From: Nostoc sp. TCL26-01
Lineage (GTDB): Bacteria; Cyanobacteriota; Cyanobacteriia; Cyanobacteriales; Nostocaceae
NCBI RefSeq assembly: GCF_013393945.1
Contig: NZ_CP040297.1
Span: 4,062,001-4,126,000 of the forward strand
Reading direction: 5' to 3'
Length of the DNA: 64,000 nucleotides
Shown: positions 1-8,850 of the stretch, piece by piece
Layout of the letters: each line of letters opens with the position of its first letter
Numbering within the stretch: position 1 is the first letter of the stretch
The notes under the pieces: model-generated
What the model was told of the DNA's origin: nothing
The model's database searches: none
Seen by the model: only the letters and a program-made list of their open reading frames with translations
Made by a program: the position numbers and the translations under genes

Positions 1-61
1 AACTTCTGAAGCTACTAGCCAAAATATCGAATAAGTTGAAATTAGCTAACCATTCATAAAA

Positions 62-162
62 TAGACATCTCCGAATATGAATGTAGTATTAGAGACGTTG
101 CACTGCAACGTCTCTAATACAAGTATTTTGGGCAATGCAGAATTAAATTCGGTCGATGTCTA
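62..162. repeat. nested inverted repeat (MITE-like)
   Basis: The core at 86-120 is a perfect 17-bp inverted repeat around a single C, with arms GTATTAGAGACGTTGCA. Outer arms TAGACATCTCCGAAT (62-76) and ATTCGGTCGATGTCTA (147-162) are also inverted complements with a few mismatches. This suggests a small fold-back element of about 100 bp. It could fold as RNA, but no T-run follows, so I do not call a terminator. Nothing else is visible in the first 270 bases. Confidence 0.6.
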
Positions 163-273
163 ATTATCGGTTGATTTAAATTATTCAACCGAGGCATTAG
201 AGTATTCTTCATTCAACATATTGAATGAGGGATTCTTGTCAATTTTTAGTGACTAAAAATCTAAAAATAAACA

Positions 274-1257
274 ATGAATGAACTAAATTCAACTTTACCA
301 CTAATCTCTGTAATTATACCAGCTTATAATTGCGAAAAAACTATCAAAGCCACAATAAATTCTGTTTTACAGCAAACTTTTGTAAATTTTGAATTAATTG
401 TCATTAATGATGGTTCTCAGGACTCAACTGTAGACGTTATTGCTAAAATTCAAGACCCCCGACTCAAAGTATTTTCTTTTGAAAATGCAGGCGGAAATGT
501 GAGTCGGAATCGGGGATTAAATTTGGCGGTAGGTAACTTCATCAGCTTTTTGGATGCCGATGATATCTGGACATCAGATAAATTGGAATCTCAGTTGACA
601 GCATTAAAGAAAAACCCAGAAGCGAAAGTTGCTTATAGCTGGACTAACTACATTGATGAAGATGGTAACTTTTTAGTGGCGGGGACACATACAACTGTCA
701 ATGGCAATGTCTACGCAGATTTACTAGTTAACAACTTTTTAGAAAATGGTTCCAACCCTTTAATTTCTAGAGAAGCTTTAATAGAATTGGGTGGTTTTGA
801 TGAATCTCTCAAGGCTGCTCAAGATTGGGATATGTGGTTGCGATTAGCTGCACATAATTCTTTTGTTGCTGTGCCTGTGGTACAAATATTGTATCGAGTT
901 AGCGGTAATTCATTATCTTCCAATCTTGTCAGGCAAGAAAAAGCCTGTTTACAAGTACTTGAACGAGCTTATAGAGCAGCGCCTAATATAGGTAATCATA
1001 TTTTGCATTTAAGCTTGGCTAACCTTTATAAATATCTAGCTTGTAAAGCTCTACAACAGCCATTTCAGAGAAAAAAAGGTGCAAATGCAGTCAAGTTCGT
1101 TTGGCACTACTTCCTTTATGATACTTCTAGATGGCAACGATTAAACTTAATCTTCAAGCTTTTTATCAAAGCTATGTTTATCATGATTTTGCCTGCGGAT
1201 ATATCTACAGTTTTACTTACTAAACCAAGAGTCAAAACTTTACAGCCACAGTTTTAA
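274..1257 (+). CDS. family 2 glycosyltransferase
   Basis: A 327-residue GT-A glycosyltransferase that would transfer a sugar from a nucleotide-sugar to a surface glycan or polysaccharide on the cytoplasmic side of the membrane. The N-terminus has the GT2 nucleotide-binding start (PLISVIIPAYNCEKTI, then VINDGSQDST). FLDADD near residue 94 supplies the DXD-type metal site, and GGFDESLKAAQDWDMWLRLA near residue 175 holds the acceptor/base region. The C-terminus is basic and hydrophobic and may lie against the membrane. A pseudopilin gene follows after 39 bases, and an HpsJ-like gene and another GT2 gene lie downstream, so an exopolysaccharide role is likely. Donor and acceptor cannot be told from sequence. 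Confidence 0.85.
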   Translation: MNELNSTLPLISVIIPAYNCEKTIKATINSVLQQTFVNFELIVINDGSQDSTVDVIAKIQDPRLKVFSFENAGGNVSRNRGLNLAVGNFISFLDADDIWTSDKLESQLTALKKNPEAKVAYSWTNYIDEDGNFLVAGTHTTVNGNVYADLLVNNFLENGSNPLISREALIELGGFDESLKAAQDWDMWLRLAAHNSFVAVPVVQILYRVSGNSLSSNLVRQEKACLQVLERAYRAAPNIGNHILHLSLANLYKYLACKALQQPFQRKKGANAVKFVWHYFLYDTSRWQRLNLIFKLFIKAMFIMILPADISTVLLTKPRVKTLQPQF

Positions 1258-1296
1258 CTAATATCTGGTAGTTAAAATTCTTCATTTATATATCAG

Positions 1297-1854
1297 GTGC
1301 ATCGATTATATTTCGTTCATAGAAAAGATATCTTAAAAAATTGCTCTACTGACGGTTTTTCTATCCCGGAAATATTAGCAGTTCTTTTAATGATTGGTAT
1401 ACTAGCCGCTATAGGATTACCCAGTTGGTTGGCTTCTCTAGAAATTCAGCGTCTCAATAAAGCGCAAAATGAAGTTTACAATGCCATGCGGCAAGCCCAA
1501 AGCCAAGCCAGCAAGGAAAAATTGTCTTGGCAAGCTAGCTTTCGTGAGCAAAATGGTGTGGTTCAATGGGCTGTTCATCCGATGAGTGTGAATCCTGCTG
1601 CTGCATACTGGAATGACTTAGATGCGAATGTGCGTCTAGATGACGAAACAACTTTACAGCAGTCTAGCGGTGTCAGGCGCATCCAGTTTGATTATCAAGG
1701 TAATGTCAGACAACCACCTTTAGGAAGGATTACTTTATCTGGTAAATATGGTGGCAAGGTCAAGCGTTGTGTGTATGTTTCCACTATTTTAGGAGCCGTA
1801 CGTACAGCAAAGGAGCGTAGTACAGCTAATAGTGGGGGTGATTATTGTTATTAG
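1297..1854 (+). CDS. GspH/FimT-type pseudopilin
   Basis: A 185-residue prepilin-like protein. After a basic leader of about 20 residues comes a type III (prepilin peptidase) signal, DG|FSIPEILAVLLMIGILAA. The cut would follow the glycine, with the conserved Glu at +5 and a single hydrophobic helix. The C-terminal domain has two cysteines near its end (KRCVYV and GDYCY), as in minor pilins. The start is GTG, chosen because it gives a normal leader. It lies just downstream of a GT2 gene. Pseudopilins accompany polysaccharide genes in the hormogonium (hps) locus of Nostoc, which is the inferred context here. Confidence 0.75.
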   Translation: MHRLYFVHRKDILKNCSTDGFSIPEILAVLLMIGILAAIGLPSWLASLEIQRLNKAQNEVYNAMRQAQSQASKEKLSWQASFREQNGVVQWAVHPMSVNPAAAYWNDLDANVRLDDETTLQQSSGVRRIQFDYQGNVRQPPLGRITLSGKYGGKVKRCVYVSTILGAVRTAKERSTANSGGDYCY

Positions 1855-2051
1855 GCAATAGTCAATGGTCAATGGTCAATAGTCATTATTTCTTCATTTT
1901 GAATTTTGAATTTTGAATTGATCCTCACTCCCTCACTCCCTCACTCAGCACGGGCTAAACGCCCCGCTTCCGCTAACAGCACTCACTACTCCTTAATCAA
2001 ATCAGATTGCTATAGTGAGTGTGATAATTAACTAAATTAAGCAGGATTTGT
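1855..2051. repeat. intergenic STRRs and dispersed repeat
   Basis: This gap holds short tandem repeats: TCAATGG/TCAATAG units at 1860-1885, TTTTGAA units at 1900-1918 and CTCCCTCACTCCCTCACTC at 1926-1944. At about 1944-1986 there is a unit containing GGGCTAAACGCCCCGCTTCC that recurs in inverted orientation at 37714-37754. Confidence 0.7.
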
Positions 2052-2735
2052 GTGCTGAAATCACTACAGGTTAATAGACAGCACTTAATTGTTTTTACGC
2101 GCTATCCAGAACCGGGGAAGACAAAAACTAGATTAATACCTACTTTGGGTGGTGTTGGGGCTGCTGATTTGCAACGGCGGATGACTGAACATACCCTGAT
2201 GCAAGTTAAAGAACTGCAAACAAAAGTTAGGGTATCTTCAGAAGTGAGGTTTGTGGGCGGAAATTTGCAACTAATGCAAGAGTGGTTGGGATTTGACTTA
2301 GTATACCAATCCCAAGGTGAAGGGGATCTGGGTTTACGGATGGCGCGATCGCTTAATGATGCGTTTCAAAATCATGCAGAACAAGTGGTTATAATAGGTA
2401 CAGACTGCCCAGGTGCAAATTCTCTGATTCTGGCTCAAGCTTTTGCACGAATGTCAAGTGTTGATTTAGTCATTGGCCCGGCGATTGATGGTGGTTATTA
2501 CTTAATTGGTTTGCGCCGCTTTATCTCAGAATTATTTGTAAATATTGACTGGGGAACCTCGCAAGTATTACAACAGACTGTAGATATTGCTACTCAACTT
2601 AATATCTCATCTATGTATTTGCCTATTTTGTCTGATGTTGATAGACCAGAGGATTTACTGATTTGGCAAAGAGTCTGGGAGACACTACCATTAAAATCAT
2701 ACTTGCGAGGGGATGGGGATTTTGGTAATGGATAA
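2052..2735 (+). CDS. TIGR04282-type glycosyltransferase (DUF2064)
   Basis: A 227-residue protein of the DUF2064/TIGR04282 family, GT-A-like enzymes annotated as arsenosugar-biosynthesis-type glycosyltransferases. Family marks are the N-terminal FTRYPEPGKTKTRLIP, GEGDLGLRMARSLNDAF near residue 92, IIGTDCPGAN near residue 115 and AIDGGYYLIGLR near residue 147. The GTG start is used because the family motif begins about 15 residues in. A cytosolic enzyme is expected. It is flanked by the pseudopilin and HpsJ-like genes. The substrate is not deducible; the arsenosugar label is a family name, not evidence of function here. Confidence 0.8.
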   Translation: MLKSLQVNRQHLIVFTRYPEPGKTKTRLIPTLGGVGAADLQRRMTEHTLMQVKELQTKVRVSSEVRFVGGNLQLMQEWLGFDLVYQSQGEGDLGLRMARSLNDAFQNHAEQVVIIGTDCPGANSLILAQAFARMSSVDLVIGPAIDGGYYLIGLRRFISELFVNIDWGTSQVLQQTVDIATQLNISSMYLPILSDVDRPEDLLIWQRVWETLPLKSYLRGDGDFGNG

Positions 2736-3012
2736 CACTTTAGCCTCTATTTTCCTGACAGTTAAAATGATATAAGTAAAATTATGATTTTCTTGTATTG
2801 AAAAACACTAAAACTTTTCTGGCGACACCTCAGAGAACCAATGCTACCGTAGTATAGTTTCAAACCCAGGGGGAAAATTTTTGTAACATGATGGCATTGA
2901 CTTTTTTGTGAGCCACATGGGTAGATTCATACAACAAGCAGTGTTACGGGAACAATATTCAAGTAACTTTAAATAGGACAATCACTCGAATTTAGTAAAA
3001 GTCTGGAAAACT

Positions 3013-3858
3013 ATGGTTAACCGCTTTGCCTCTGTAAATGCTGCCCTCATACTCAAAATTGTGGGTATCGTTTTAATTGTCTCGTTTTTACTCGATTTCC
3101 TGATTCTGTTATTGCCATTTCAACCCACAGATAGGTTATGGCAAATCAATCTAGCAACAGCACTTGTTGACAGGGGTATTGTGCCTTTGGTGGGAATAGG
3201 CGCATTATTTACTGGATACTGGATAGAAAGTGTTGGCGATAGCGATCGCTCGACAGGTTTTGATTTAAGATTCCCAGTATTGATACTTGCCAGTATCTTA
3301 GGGTTGATATTCTTGCTGATTTTTCCCTTACATCTCAATAATGTCCGCCAAGCTAGTGTACAAGCTGTCAACCAAATCAATCAAGAAGCACAAAACGCAG
3401 AAAATCAACTGCAAAGCCAGCTATCTCAATTTCAAGCTCAATTGAATAACGAGCAAGGAAAAGCCCAGTTAGAACAATTACGTAACCAAGCTAAAGCACA
3501 GTTTACGGAATTGTTGCAAAATGACCAGAAATATCAACAAGCTTTGAATAATCCCCAATTGCCAGCAGCACAAAAAGAATTGTTGAAGAAATTTAAAGCA
3601 AATCCTCAAGAATTGGATAAGTTTATTGCCCAGCAAACAGATCCCCAAGGACTTGCTAATCAAAGATTGAATCAAATTCGTCAACGCAAAGAAGACGCTG
3701 AGAAACAAGCTAAAGATAATGCTTGGAAATCTGGGTTAAGGATTGGTATTAGCAGTCTCATATTGTCAATTGGTTACATCATCATCGGTTGGTCAGGACT
3801 GAGAGGTATGGGTGCTTTTCAAGGTGGTGGACGCACTAAGAAAGTGCCAGCCCGTTAA
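3013..3858 (+). CDS. HpsJ-like membrane protein with coiled coil
   Basis: A 281-residue membrane protein. Two hydrophobic segments lie at about residues 10-35 and 55-72, a third at 88-106, then a long Gln/Ala/Asn-rich coiled coil (about 112-235), and a last membrane helix at 243-262 with a basic tail. This layout matches proteins annotated HpsJ in hormogonium polysaccharide loci of Nostocales, which fits the neighbouring glycosyltransferase and pseudopilin genes. I assign the family from layout and general similarity only. Its biochemical role is not known to me. The 277 bases upstream hold no other gene. Confidence 0.6.
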   Translation: MVNRFASVNAALILKIVGIVLIVSFLLDFLILLLPFQPTDRLWQINLATALVDRGIVPLVGIGALFTGYWIESVGDSDRSTGFDLRFPVLILASILGLIFLLIFPLHLNNVRQASVQAVNQINQEAQNAENQLQSQLSQFQAQLNNEQGKAQLEQLRNQAKAQFTELLQNDQKYQQALNNPQLPAAQKELLKKFKANPQELDKFIAQQTDPQGLANQRLNQIRQRKEDAEKQAKDNAWKSGLRIGISSLILSIGYIIIGWSGLRGMGAFQGGGRTKKVPAR

Positions 3859-3986
3859 TCCATGATTCATCAATAGGGCAGTAGTGCAAATCAAATAATC
3901 TTGAAAGTGCCTACTGCCTGTTTGTTGAACTCATCTGATAATCAAAAGATACTGAGTATTTAGCCAAATTACTATAAAACTAGGCA

Positions 3987-4919
3987 ATGTTCTCGATTTA
4001 CATATTGACTTATAACGAAGAAATAGATATTGCTGCCTGTATTGAGTCGGCGATGCTATCGGATGATATTATTGTTGTCGATTCTTGTAGCAGCGATCGC
4101 ACTTTGGAAATTGCCCATCGTTATCCCATCCGTGTTGTCGAACACGCTTTTGAAAGCCACGGCCGCCAACGCACTTGGATGCTAGAGTCGATCCCCCCTA
4201 AACATGAATGGGTATATATTCTCGAAGCAGATGAACGAATGACACCAGAATTGTTTGCTGAATGTGAACAAGCAATTCAAAATCCTGACTTCATCGGCTA
4301 TTATGTCGCCGAACGGGTGATTTTTATGAATCAGTGGATTCGCCGTAGCACTCAATACCCCCGTTACCAAATGCGTCTGTTCCGTCACGGTAAGGTTTGG
4401 TTTACAGATTATGGTCACACTGAGAGAGAAGTTTGCAATGGGGCTACCAGTTTTTTGAAAGAAACCTATCCCCATTACACTTGTAGTAAGGGCTTAAGTC
4501 GCTGGATTGAAAAACACAACCGTTACTCGACTGATGAAGCGAAGGAGACTTTACACCAATTAGAAAATGGCAAGGTGGAATGGCTAGATTTGTTCTTCGG
4601 TAAATCAGAAGTTGCCAGAAGACGGGCGTTAAAAGACTTATCTTTGAGACTACCTGCTAGGCCATTACTACGTTTTTTATATATGTACTTTATTTTAGGT
4701 GGTTGCCTAGACGGGCAAGCAGGGATGGCATGGTGTACACTACAAGCTTTCTATGAGTATCTGATTTTGCTGAAAGCTTGGGAAATGAAAAATATTCCTA
4801 CTCCTAGCCTAGAAGCACAGTTAGTTCCCAACCTACAAAGTAACTCAGAATCTCACCATACCACATCAGAAACCCCAAAATTCAGTGAGGGAGAGAAATC
4901 AATTCAAAATTCAAAATGA
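3987..4919 (+). CDS. family 2 glycosyltransferase, WaaE/KdtX-like
   Basis: A 310-residue GT2 enzyme of the type that adds glucose to LPS-core-like acceptors. It starts at once with the family signature FSIYILTYNEEIDIAACIES, then VVDSCSSDRT, LEADER near residue 82 (DXD region) and YPRYQMRLFRHGKVWF near residue 120. A hydrophobic stretch near residues 225-262 suggests membrane contact. The last codons (IQNSK) come from a 145-bp dispersed repeat that starts at 4896, so the original C-terminus has been replaced or extended by the repeat. Confidence 0.82.
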   Translation: MFSIYILTYNEEIDIAACIESAMLSDDIIVVDSCSSDRTLEIAHRYPIRVVEHAFESHGRQRTWMLESIPPKHEWVYILEADERMTPELFAECEQAIQNPDFIGYYVAERVIFMNQWIRRSTQYPRYQMRLFRHGKVWFTDYGHTEREVCNGATSFLKETYPHYTCSKGLSRWIEKHNRYSTDEAKETLHQLENGKVEWLDLFFGKSEVARRRALKDLSLRLPARPLLRFLYMYFILGGCLDGQAGMAWCTLQAFYEYLILLKAWEMKNIPTPSLEAQLVPNLQSNSESHHTTSETPKFSEGEKSIQNSK

Positions 4920-5040
4920 CGCGACGCTCCTGCGTCGCTAACGCTGCGCTATCGCGGACTCGCTCTAAGCGAAGCTATGCCGTTCGCGTTAGCGTCTCTG
5001 AAAGAGAAGGCTTTACGCTGCGCTAACAAAATTCAAAATG
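4896..5040. repeat. 145-bp dispersed repeat, copy 1
   Basis: The stretch is identical, base for base, to 42222-42366. It begins AAATCAATTCAAAATTCAAA, has a GC-rich core able to fold (CTCCTGCGTCGCTAACGC and related CGCTAACGCTGCGCTA units), and ends CAAAATTCAAAATG. It overlaps the last 24 bases of the preceding glycosyltransferase gene. A related but shorter unit (CGCTACGCGAACGTCGCTAA) is at about 58352-58371. Confidence 0.9.
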
Positions 5041-5467
5041 AAGAAATAATGACTAATGACTAATGACCAATGACTAATGACTAAAGTTAATATTTGTAAA
5101 CCCTGTTTTCAGAAAAATCTCTTTTACCTAGTCTGTTGTAAGTTAGAGACAGACTCAGCTGACGACTAAAATTAGCCAGCTTTTTCTAGATGAGCAGCTT
5201 TTAACTGAGTGCGATATTATTGGTAATAACTAAGAAATTTGCAACAATCATTTACAAGTTGTACAAAGAAAAGTAAAGTCCTGCCAGACAAAAATACTTT
5301 TTGTTTTGATGGGGATGTGTCTCAATTCGCTCTATGCTAGTAGTAACCGCACCCTAGCAAAAGTTTGTAGTAATTAGCTAACATTCCCCAAGCTTGGTAC
5401 TTGGGGTATTCATTGGTGGTATAAAAAACCACAAGAAACATCTTGCCAATTCAACATATTTACTGGA
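5041..5467. other. intergenic region with heptamer STRR
   Basis: A TAATGAC-type heptamer is repeated about five times at 5049-5083. The remaining bases up to the DUF502 gene are AT-rich and probably hold its promoter. No RNA gene or further ORF is supported. Confidence 0.5.
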
Positions 5468-6241
5468 ATGAGTACCAATAACGAAAGTTCCACTATCCTG
5501 AAAAAAGAGAGTAGAAGTTTGGGGATTGAGCGCTTAAAACAAGACTTAAAAAATGACTTAATTGCTGGGTTGCTGGTAGTCATTCCGCTAGCGACAACAA
5601 TTTGGTTGACAATTACCATCGCTAATTGGGTAATTGATTTTCTTACGCAAGTTCCCAAACAACTTAATCCCTTTGATGGACTAAATCCAATACTAGTAAG
5701 TATACTGAATTTAGCAGTGGGCTTTGCTGTACCACTACTAAGTATATTGGTAATTGGATTGATGGCGCGAAATATCGCTGGTAGGTGGTTGCTAGACTTT
5801 GGTGAGCGATTATTACAGGCGATTCCTTTAGCGGGACAGGTATATAAAACCCTCAAACAACTGTTAGAGACATTACTCAAAGATTCCAATGGGAAATTTC
5901 GCCGGGTGATTTTAGTCGAGTATCCGCGTCGAGGAATTTGGGCGATCGCCTTTGTTACAGGTGTGATGAGTAGCGAAATTCAATCCCAAATGTCTCGCCC
6001 GATGCTGAGTGTGTTTATTCCCACTACACCAAACCCAACTACAGGTTGGTATGCTGTGGTTCCCGAAGATGAAGTAGTCAACCTCTCTATGTCTGTAGAA
6101 GATGCCTTTAAAGTAATAGTCTCTGGCGGCATTGTTGCACCAAATCCACCTCTAACAACCTTGAAAATATCCCCAGAACATAATCTGAAAACAACAACCC
6201 AAAAGCTCAAACATCCAGCCATCTCCATCGAAGAAACCTAA
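5468..6241 (+). CDS. DUF502 family membrane protein
   Basis: A 257-residue DUF502 protein. Two transmembrane helices (about residues 30-55, GLLVVIPLATTIWLTITI, and 75-100, ILNLAVGFAVPLLSILVIGL) are followed by RNIAGRWLLDFGERLLQAIPLAGQVYKTLKQL and a soluble domain with VEYPRRGIWAIAFVTG and PTTPNPTTGWYAVVPE, both typical of the family. The length is slightly above usual because of a tail. It lies 109 bases upstream of nusB on the same strand, a pairing likely co-transcribed with nusB-ftsY. The molecular function of DUF502 is unknown to me. Confidence 0.85.
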   Translation: MSTNNESSTILKKESRSLGIERLKQDLKNDLIAGLLVVIPLATTIWLTITIANWVIDFLTQVPKQLNPFDGLNPILVSILNLAVGFAVPLLSILVIGLMARNIAGRWLLDFGERLLQAIPLAGQVYKTLKQLLETLLKDSNGKFRRVILVEYPRRGIWAIAFVTGVMSSEIQSQMSRPMLSVFIPTTPNPTTGWYAVVPEDEVVNLSMSVEDAFKVIVSGGIVAPNPPLTTLKISPEHNLKTTTQKLKHPAISIEET

Positions 6242-6350
6242 AAAAATCCGGTAAAGTCGCAGCCAAATAGATAAGATGGTTGTCTGGCTTGATCAAATAT
6301 TGATTAATTTGCCACCAAAAAATTAAATTAGTACTGAAATACTTACTTCT

Positions 6351-6995
6351 ATGCAAGACCGTAAACCACAGCAGATTGCTCGTGAACTGGCTCTTTTAAG
6401 CCTGAGTCAGTTACCAGTAAACCCGAAAAAATTAACAGAAGAACACCTACCCAAGTTAGTTCTAGCTACAGTGCGTACCTTGAGAGCAGAAGTACAAGAC
6501 ACTCTGGATAATGCGGCGGCTGAACTACAACGCAGTAACGATCGCCTATTAACCAGTCAAACTCGTGCTTCCGATTTAAATACTGCTCGGACTATGCTGC
6601 AAGAAGCAGTTGCTTACACGCAAACAGCAATTAATCAGCTAGGTGCAGCAGTGGAATTTCCGGAATTAATTCAGTTGGCAAATCAGGATCGGGAAGTTGG
6701 CAGATATGCTATCACCCTTGTCAAAACAGTCAGCGAAGAGCGTCGGATGATTGATGAGCAAATTTCTCAAGCTCTAGTAGACTGGCAAATGACACGCCTA
6801 GCCCAAATTGACCGTGATATTTTACGCATCGCTGTGGCAGAAATGTTATTTTTAAATCTGCCCAACAGTGTGGCAATTAACGAAGCGGTAGAATTAGCTA
6901 AACGCTACAGTGGCGATGAAGGTCATCGATTTATCAACGGTGTACTGCGCCGAGTCACAGAACAAAAAAAGGCAGAATTGATTCATAATTCGTAA
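6351..6995 (+). CDS. nusB: transcription antitermination factor NusB
   Basis: A 214-residue NusB, the RNA-binding protein that with NusE (S10) binds boxA and supports antitermination of rRNA operons. The N-terminal helix [19 protein letters not shown] and the C-terminal block ([45 protein letters not shown]) are diagnostic. It is longer than the roughly 140 residues of E. coli NusB because of a central helical insert (about residues 45-115), which is usual in cyanobacteria. It sits directly upstream of ftsY. Confidence 0.93.
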   Translation: MQDRKPQQIARELALLSLSQLPVNPKKLTEEHLPKLVLATVRTLRAEVQDTLDNAAAELQRSNDRLLTSQTRASDLNTARTMLQEAVAYTQTAINQLGAAVEFPELIQLANQDREVGRYAITLVKTVSEERRMIDEQISQALVDWQMTRLAQIDRDILRIAVAEMLFLNLPNSVAINEAVELAKRYSGDEGHRFINGVLRRVTEQKKAELIHNS

Positions 6996-7201
6996 TGGGT
7001 TAGACACTATATTTTCTTTGTGTCTCTGTGTCTCTGTGGTAAAAAATCATTGGTTTAACCACAAAGGCACAAAGGAATTTAGCGTCAGCATTGAAATTTC
7101 AGGTGAGGATAACTGGGAGGTTTTTACACCAGGAAAGAGTACACAGTTAAATTAAACTTATAACTCATAACTCACCTAAATAACTACCACCGTTAGCTGC
7201 A
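6996..7201. repeat. intergenic repeat, GTGTCTC units with inverted partner
   Basis: TTTGTGTCTCTGTGTCTCTG at 7018-7037 and the following GTGGT are mirrored by ACCACAAAGGCACAAAGG at 7059-7076, forming a fold-back unit of a kind dispersed in cyanobacterial genomes. Its position after nusB could allow it to act as a transcription attenuator, but this is speculative. Confidence 0.5.
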
Positions 7202-8785
7202 ATGGTTTTTAATTGGTTCCGTCGTCCCGAAAACAATCCTTCAGATACTCCCCCGGATACACAGCAGGGAGAAACACCCCCAGCACCAGAACCTACCGCA
7301 ACGTCAACACCGACATCAGATGTTCCAGACTCTACATCTGACTTGTTGGCCTTTGCGAAAGCTGCTTATAAAAATATTCAAGAAAAACAAAAATCTTCAG
7401 AAGTAGAGACTACAACAGATTCAGCAACAGAAACTGTAGAGGGAGAAACTACTGAATCACCAGTTATCGACACGACGGAAACTACTGCACCACCAGAGGA
7501 AGAAGTAACAGAGGTAAAAGCTGAAGCTGAGTCAGTAGTCATGCCGACTACACCAGAAAATATAGAAATATCTCCAGAACCATTAGCCTCAGCATCTACG
7601 GAAACGTCAGATATATCACCAGAAACCTCACCAACGACATTATCCTTCCTCGAACGGGCAGTCGCAGAACGGGAAGCCAAGCAAGAACGGTTGATTGCTA
7701 GTGCAATTGAAGTACCAGAACCAGAAGTCATACAACCAACTGCTACAGCACAAACAGCCGAGGAAATTGGCGGATTGTCGTTTGATGAAGGGTTTGTTTG
7801 GTCAGCAGAAGTATTAGCATCTCAAGGTAGACGAGCAGAAGATATTTCTATTGAAGAGATTACTTGGCTGAAAAAACTCCGGCAAGGCTTAGATAAAACC
7901 CGGCGGAATATTCTCAACCAGTTGAAGGCAATTGTTGGACAAGGGCCTCTCAACCAAGCGGCTGTGTCAGAAATTGAGTCGCTACTTTTGCAAGCTGATG
8001 TGGGTGTAGAAGCGACAGATTATATTATCGATGCCCTCCAGAAAAAACTGCGCGACGAAGTTACCCCACCAGAAGAAGCGATCGCTTATTTGAAAAAAAT
8101 CTTGCGGGATATGCTAGACGCACCCCTCAAGACAACTCACACACCTAGCTTTGCTCCAGATAAAGATAGTCTGAATATTTGGTTAATCACGGGAGTCAAT
8201 GGCGCAGGTAAAACCACTACTATTGGTAAAATCTCTCACCTGGCACAAAAATCAGGCTATCGCTGCTTGATTGGTGCAGCCGATACATTCAGAGCTGCGG
8301 CGGTGGAACAGGTAAAAGTTTGGGGGAAAAGAAGTGGTGTAGAAGTAATTGCTAATCCTGGTAAAAATACAGACCCAGCCGCCGTTGTCTTTGATGCGAT
8401 CGCAGCTGCTCAATCTCGCAATACTGAATTATTACTGGTAGACACCGCCGGACGACTGCAAAATAAGAAAAACTTAATGGATGAACTCAGTAAAATCCGC
8501 CGGATTATTGATAAAAAAGCCCCTGATGCCAAAATAGAATCTCTCTTGGTTTTAGATGCCACTCTAGGTCAAAATGGCTTGCGACAAGCCGAAGTTTTCT
8601 CTCAAGCAGCCCAACTTAGTGGCGTAGTCTTAACCAAGCTTGATGGTACTGCTAAGGGTGGTGTTGCTTTGGCAGTTGTTCAGCAGCTAGGTTTACCCAT
8701 CCGCTTTATTGGTGCAGGGGAAGGCATTGAAGACTTACGTCCCTTTTCTAGCTACGAGTTTGTGGAAGCTTTGTTAAGTGGCTAG
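7202..8785 (+). CDS. ftsY: signal recognition particle receptor FtsY
   Basis: A 527-residue SRP receptor GTPase that docks SRP-ribosome complexes at the membrane. Residues 1-200 form a long acidic, Thr/Pro/Glu-rich A domain. The N domain follows (about 220-310, LKKLRQGLDKTRRNILNQL). The G domain has GVNGAGKTTTIGK (G1, near residue 333), AADTFRAAAVEQ (G2), DTAGRLQNKKNLMDEL (G3), TKLDGTAKGG (G4) and GAGEGIEDLRPF near the end. It follows nusB on the same strand, as is common in cyanobacteria. Confidence 0.96.
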   Translation: MVFNWFRRPENNPSDTPPDTQQGETPPAPEPTATSTPTSDVPDSTSDLLAFAKAAYKNIQEKQKSSEVETTTDSATETVEGETTESPVIDTTETTAPPEEEVTEVKAEAESVVMPTTPENIEISPEPLASASTETSDISPETSPTTLSFLERAVAEREAKQERLIASAIEVPEPEVIQPTATAQTAEEIGGLSFDEGFVWSAEVLASQGRRAEDISIEEITWLKKLRQGLDKTRRNILNQLKAIVGQGPLNQAAVSEIESLLLQADVGVEATDYIIDALQKKLRDEVTPPEEAIAYLKKILRDMLDAPLKTTHTPSFAPDKDSLNIWLITGVNGAGKTTTIGKISHLAQKSGYRCLIGAADTFRAAAVEQVKVWGKRSGVEVIANPGKNTDPAAVVFDAIAAAQSRNTELLLVDTAGRLQNKKNLMDELSKIRRIIDKKAPDAKIESLLVLDATLGQNGLRQAEVFSQAAQLSGVVLTKLDGTAKGGVALAVVQQLGLPIRFIGAGEGIEDLRPFSSYEFVEALLSG

Positions 8786-8815
8786 GGGAAGGAGGATATT
8801 TCGGGGAGGGGATTT

Positions 8816-8850
8816 TAGTATACTTTTTGACTTTTCAAACATTCTCTAAA
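8816..8850. repeat. single terminal-repeat unit of the GGATGTTTGAAAAG family
   Basis: Read on the minus strand, it closely matches the left end of the fold-back element at 20691 (shared core GTTTGAAAAGTCAAAAAGTA). It lies between the convergent ends of ftsY and moeA and overlaps the 3' end of moeA. No second arm is seen nearby, so it is a solo copy or a remnant. Confidence 0.6.
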
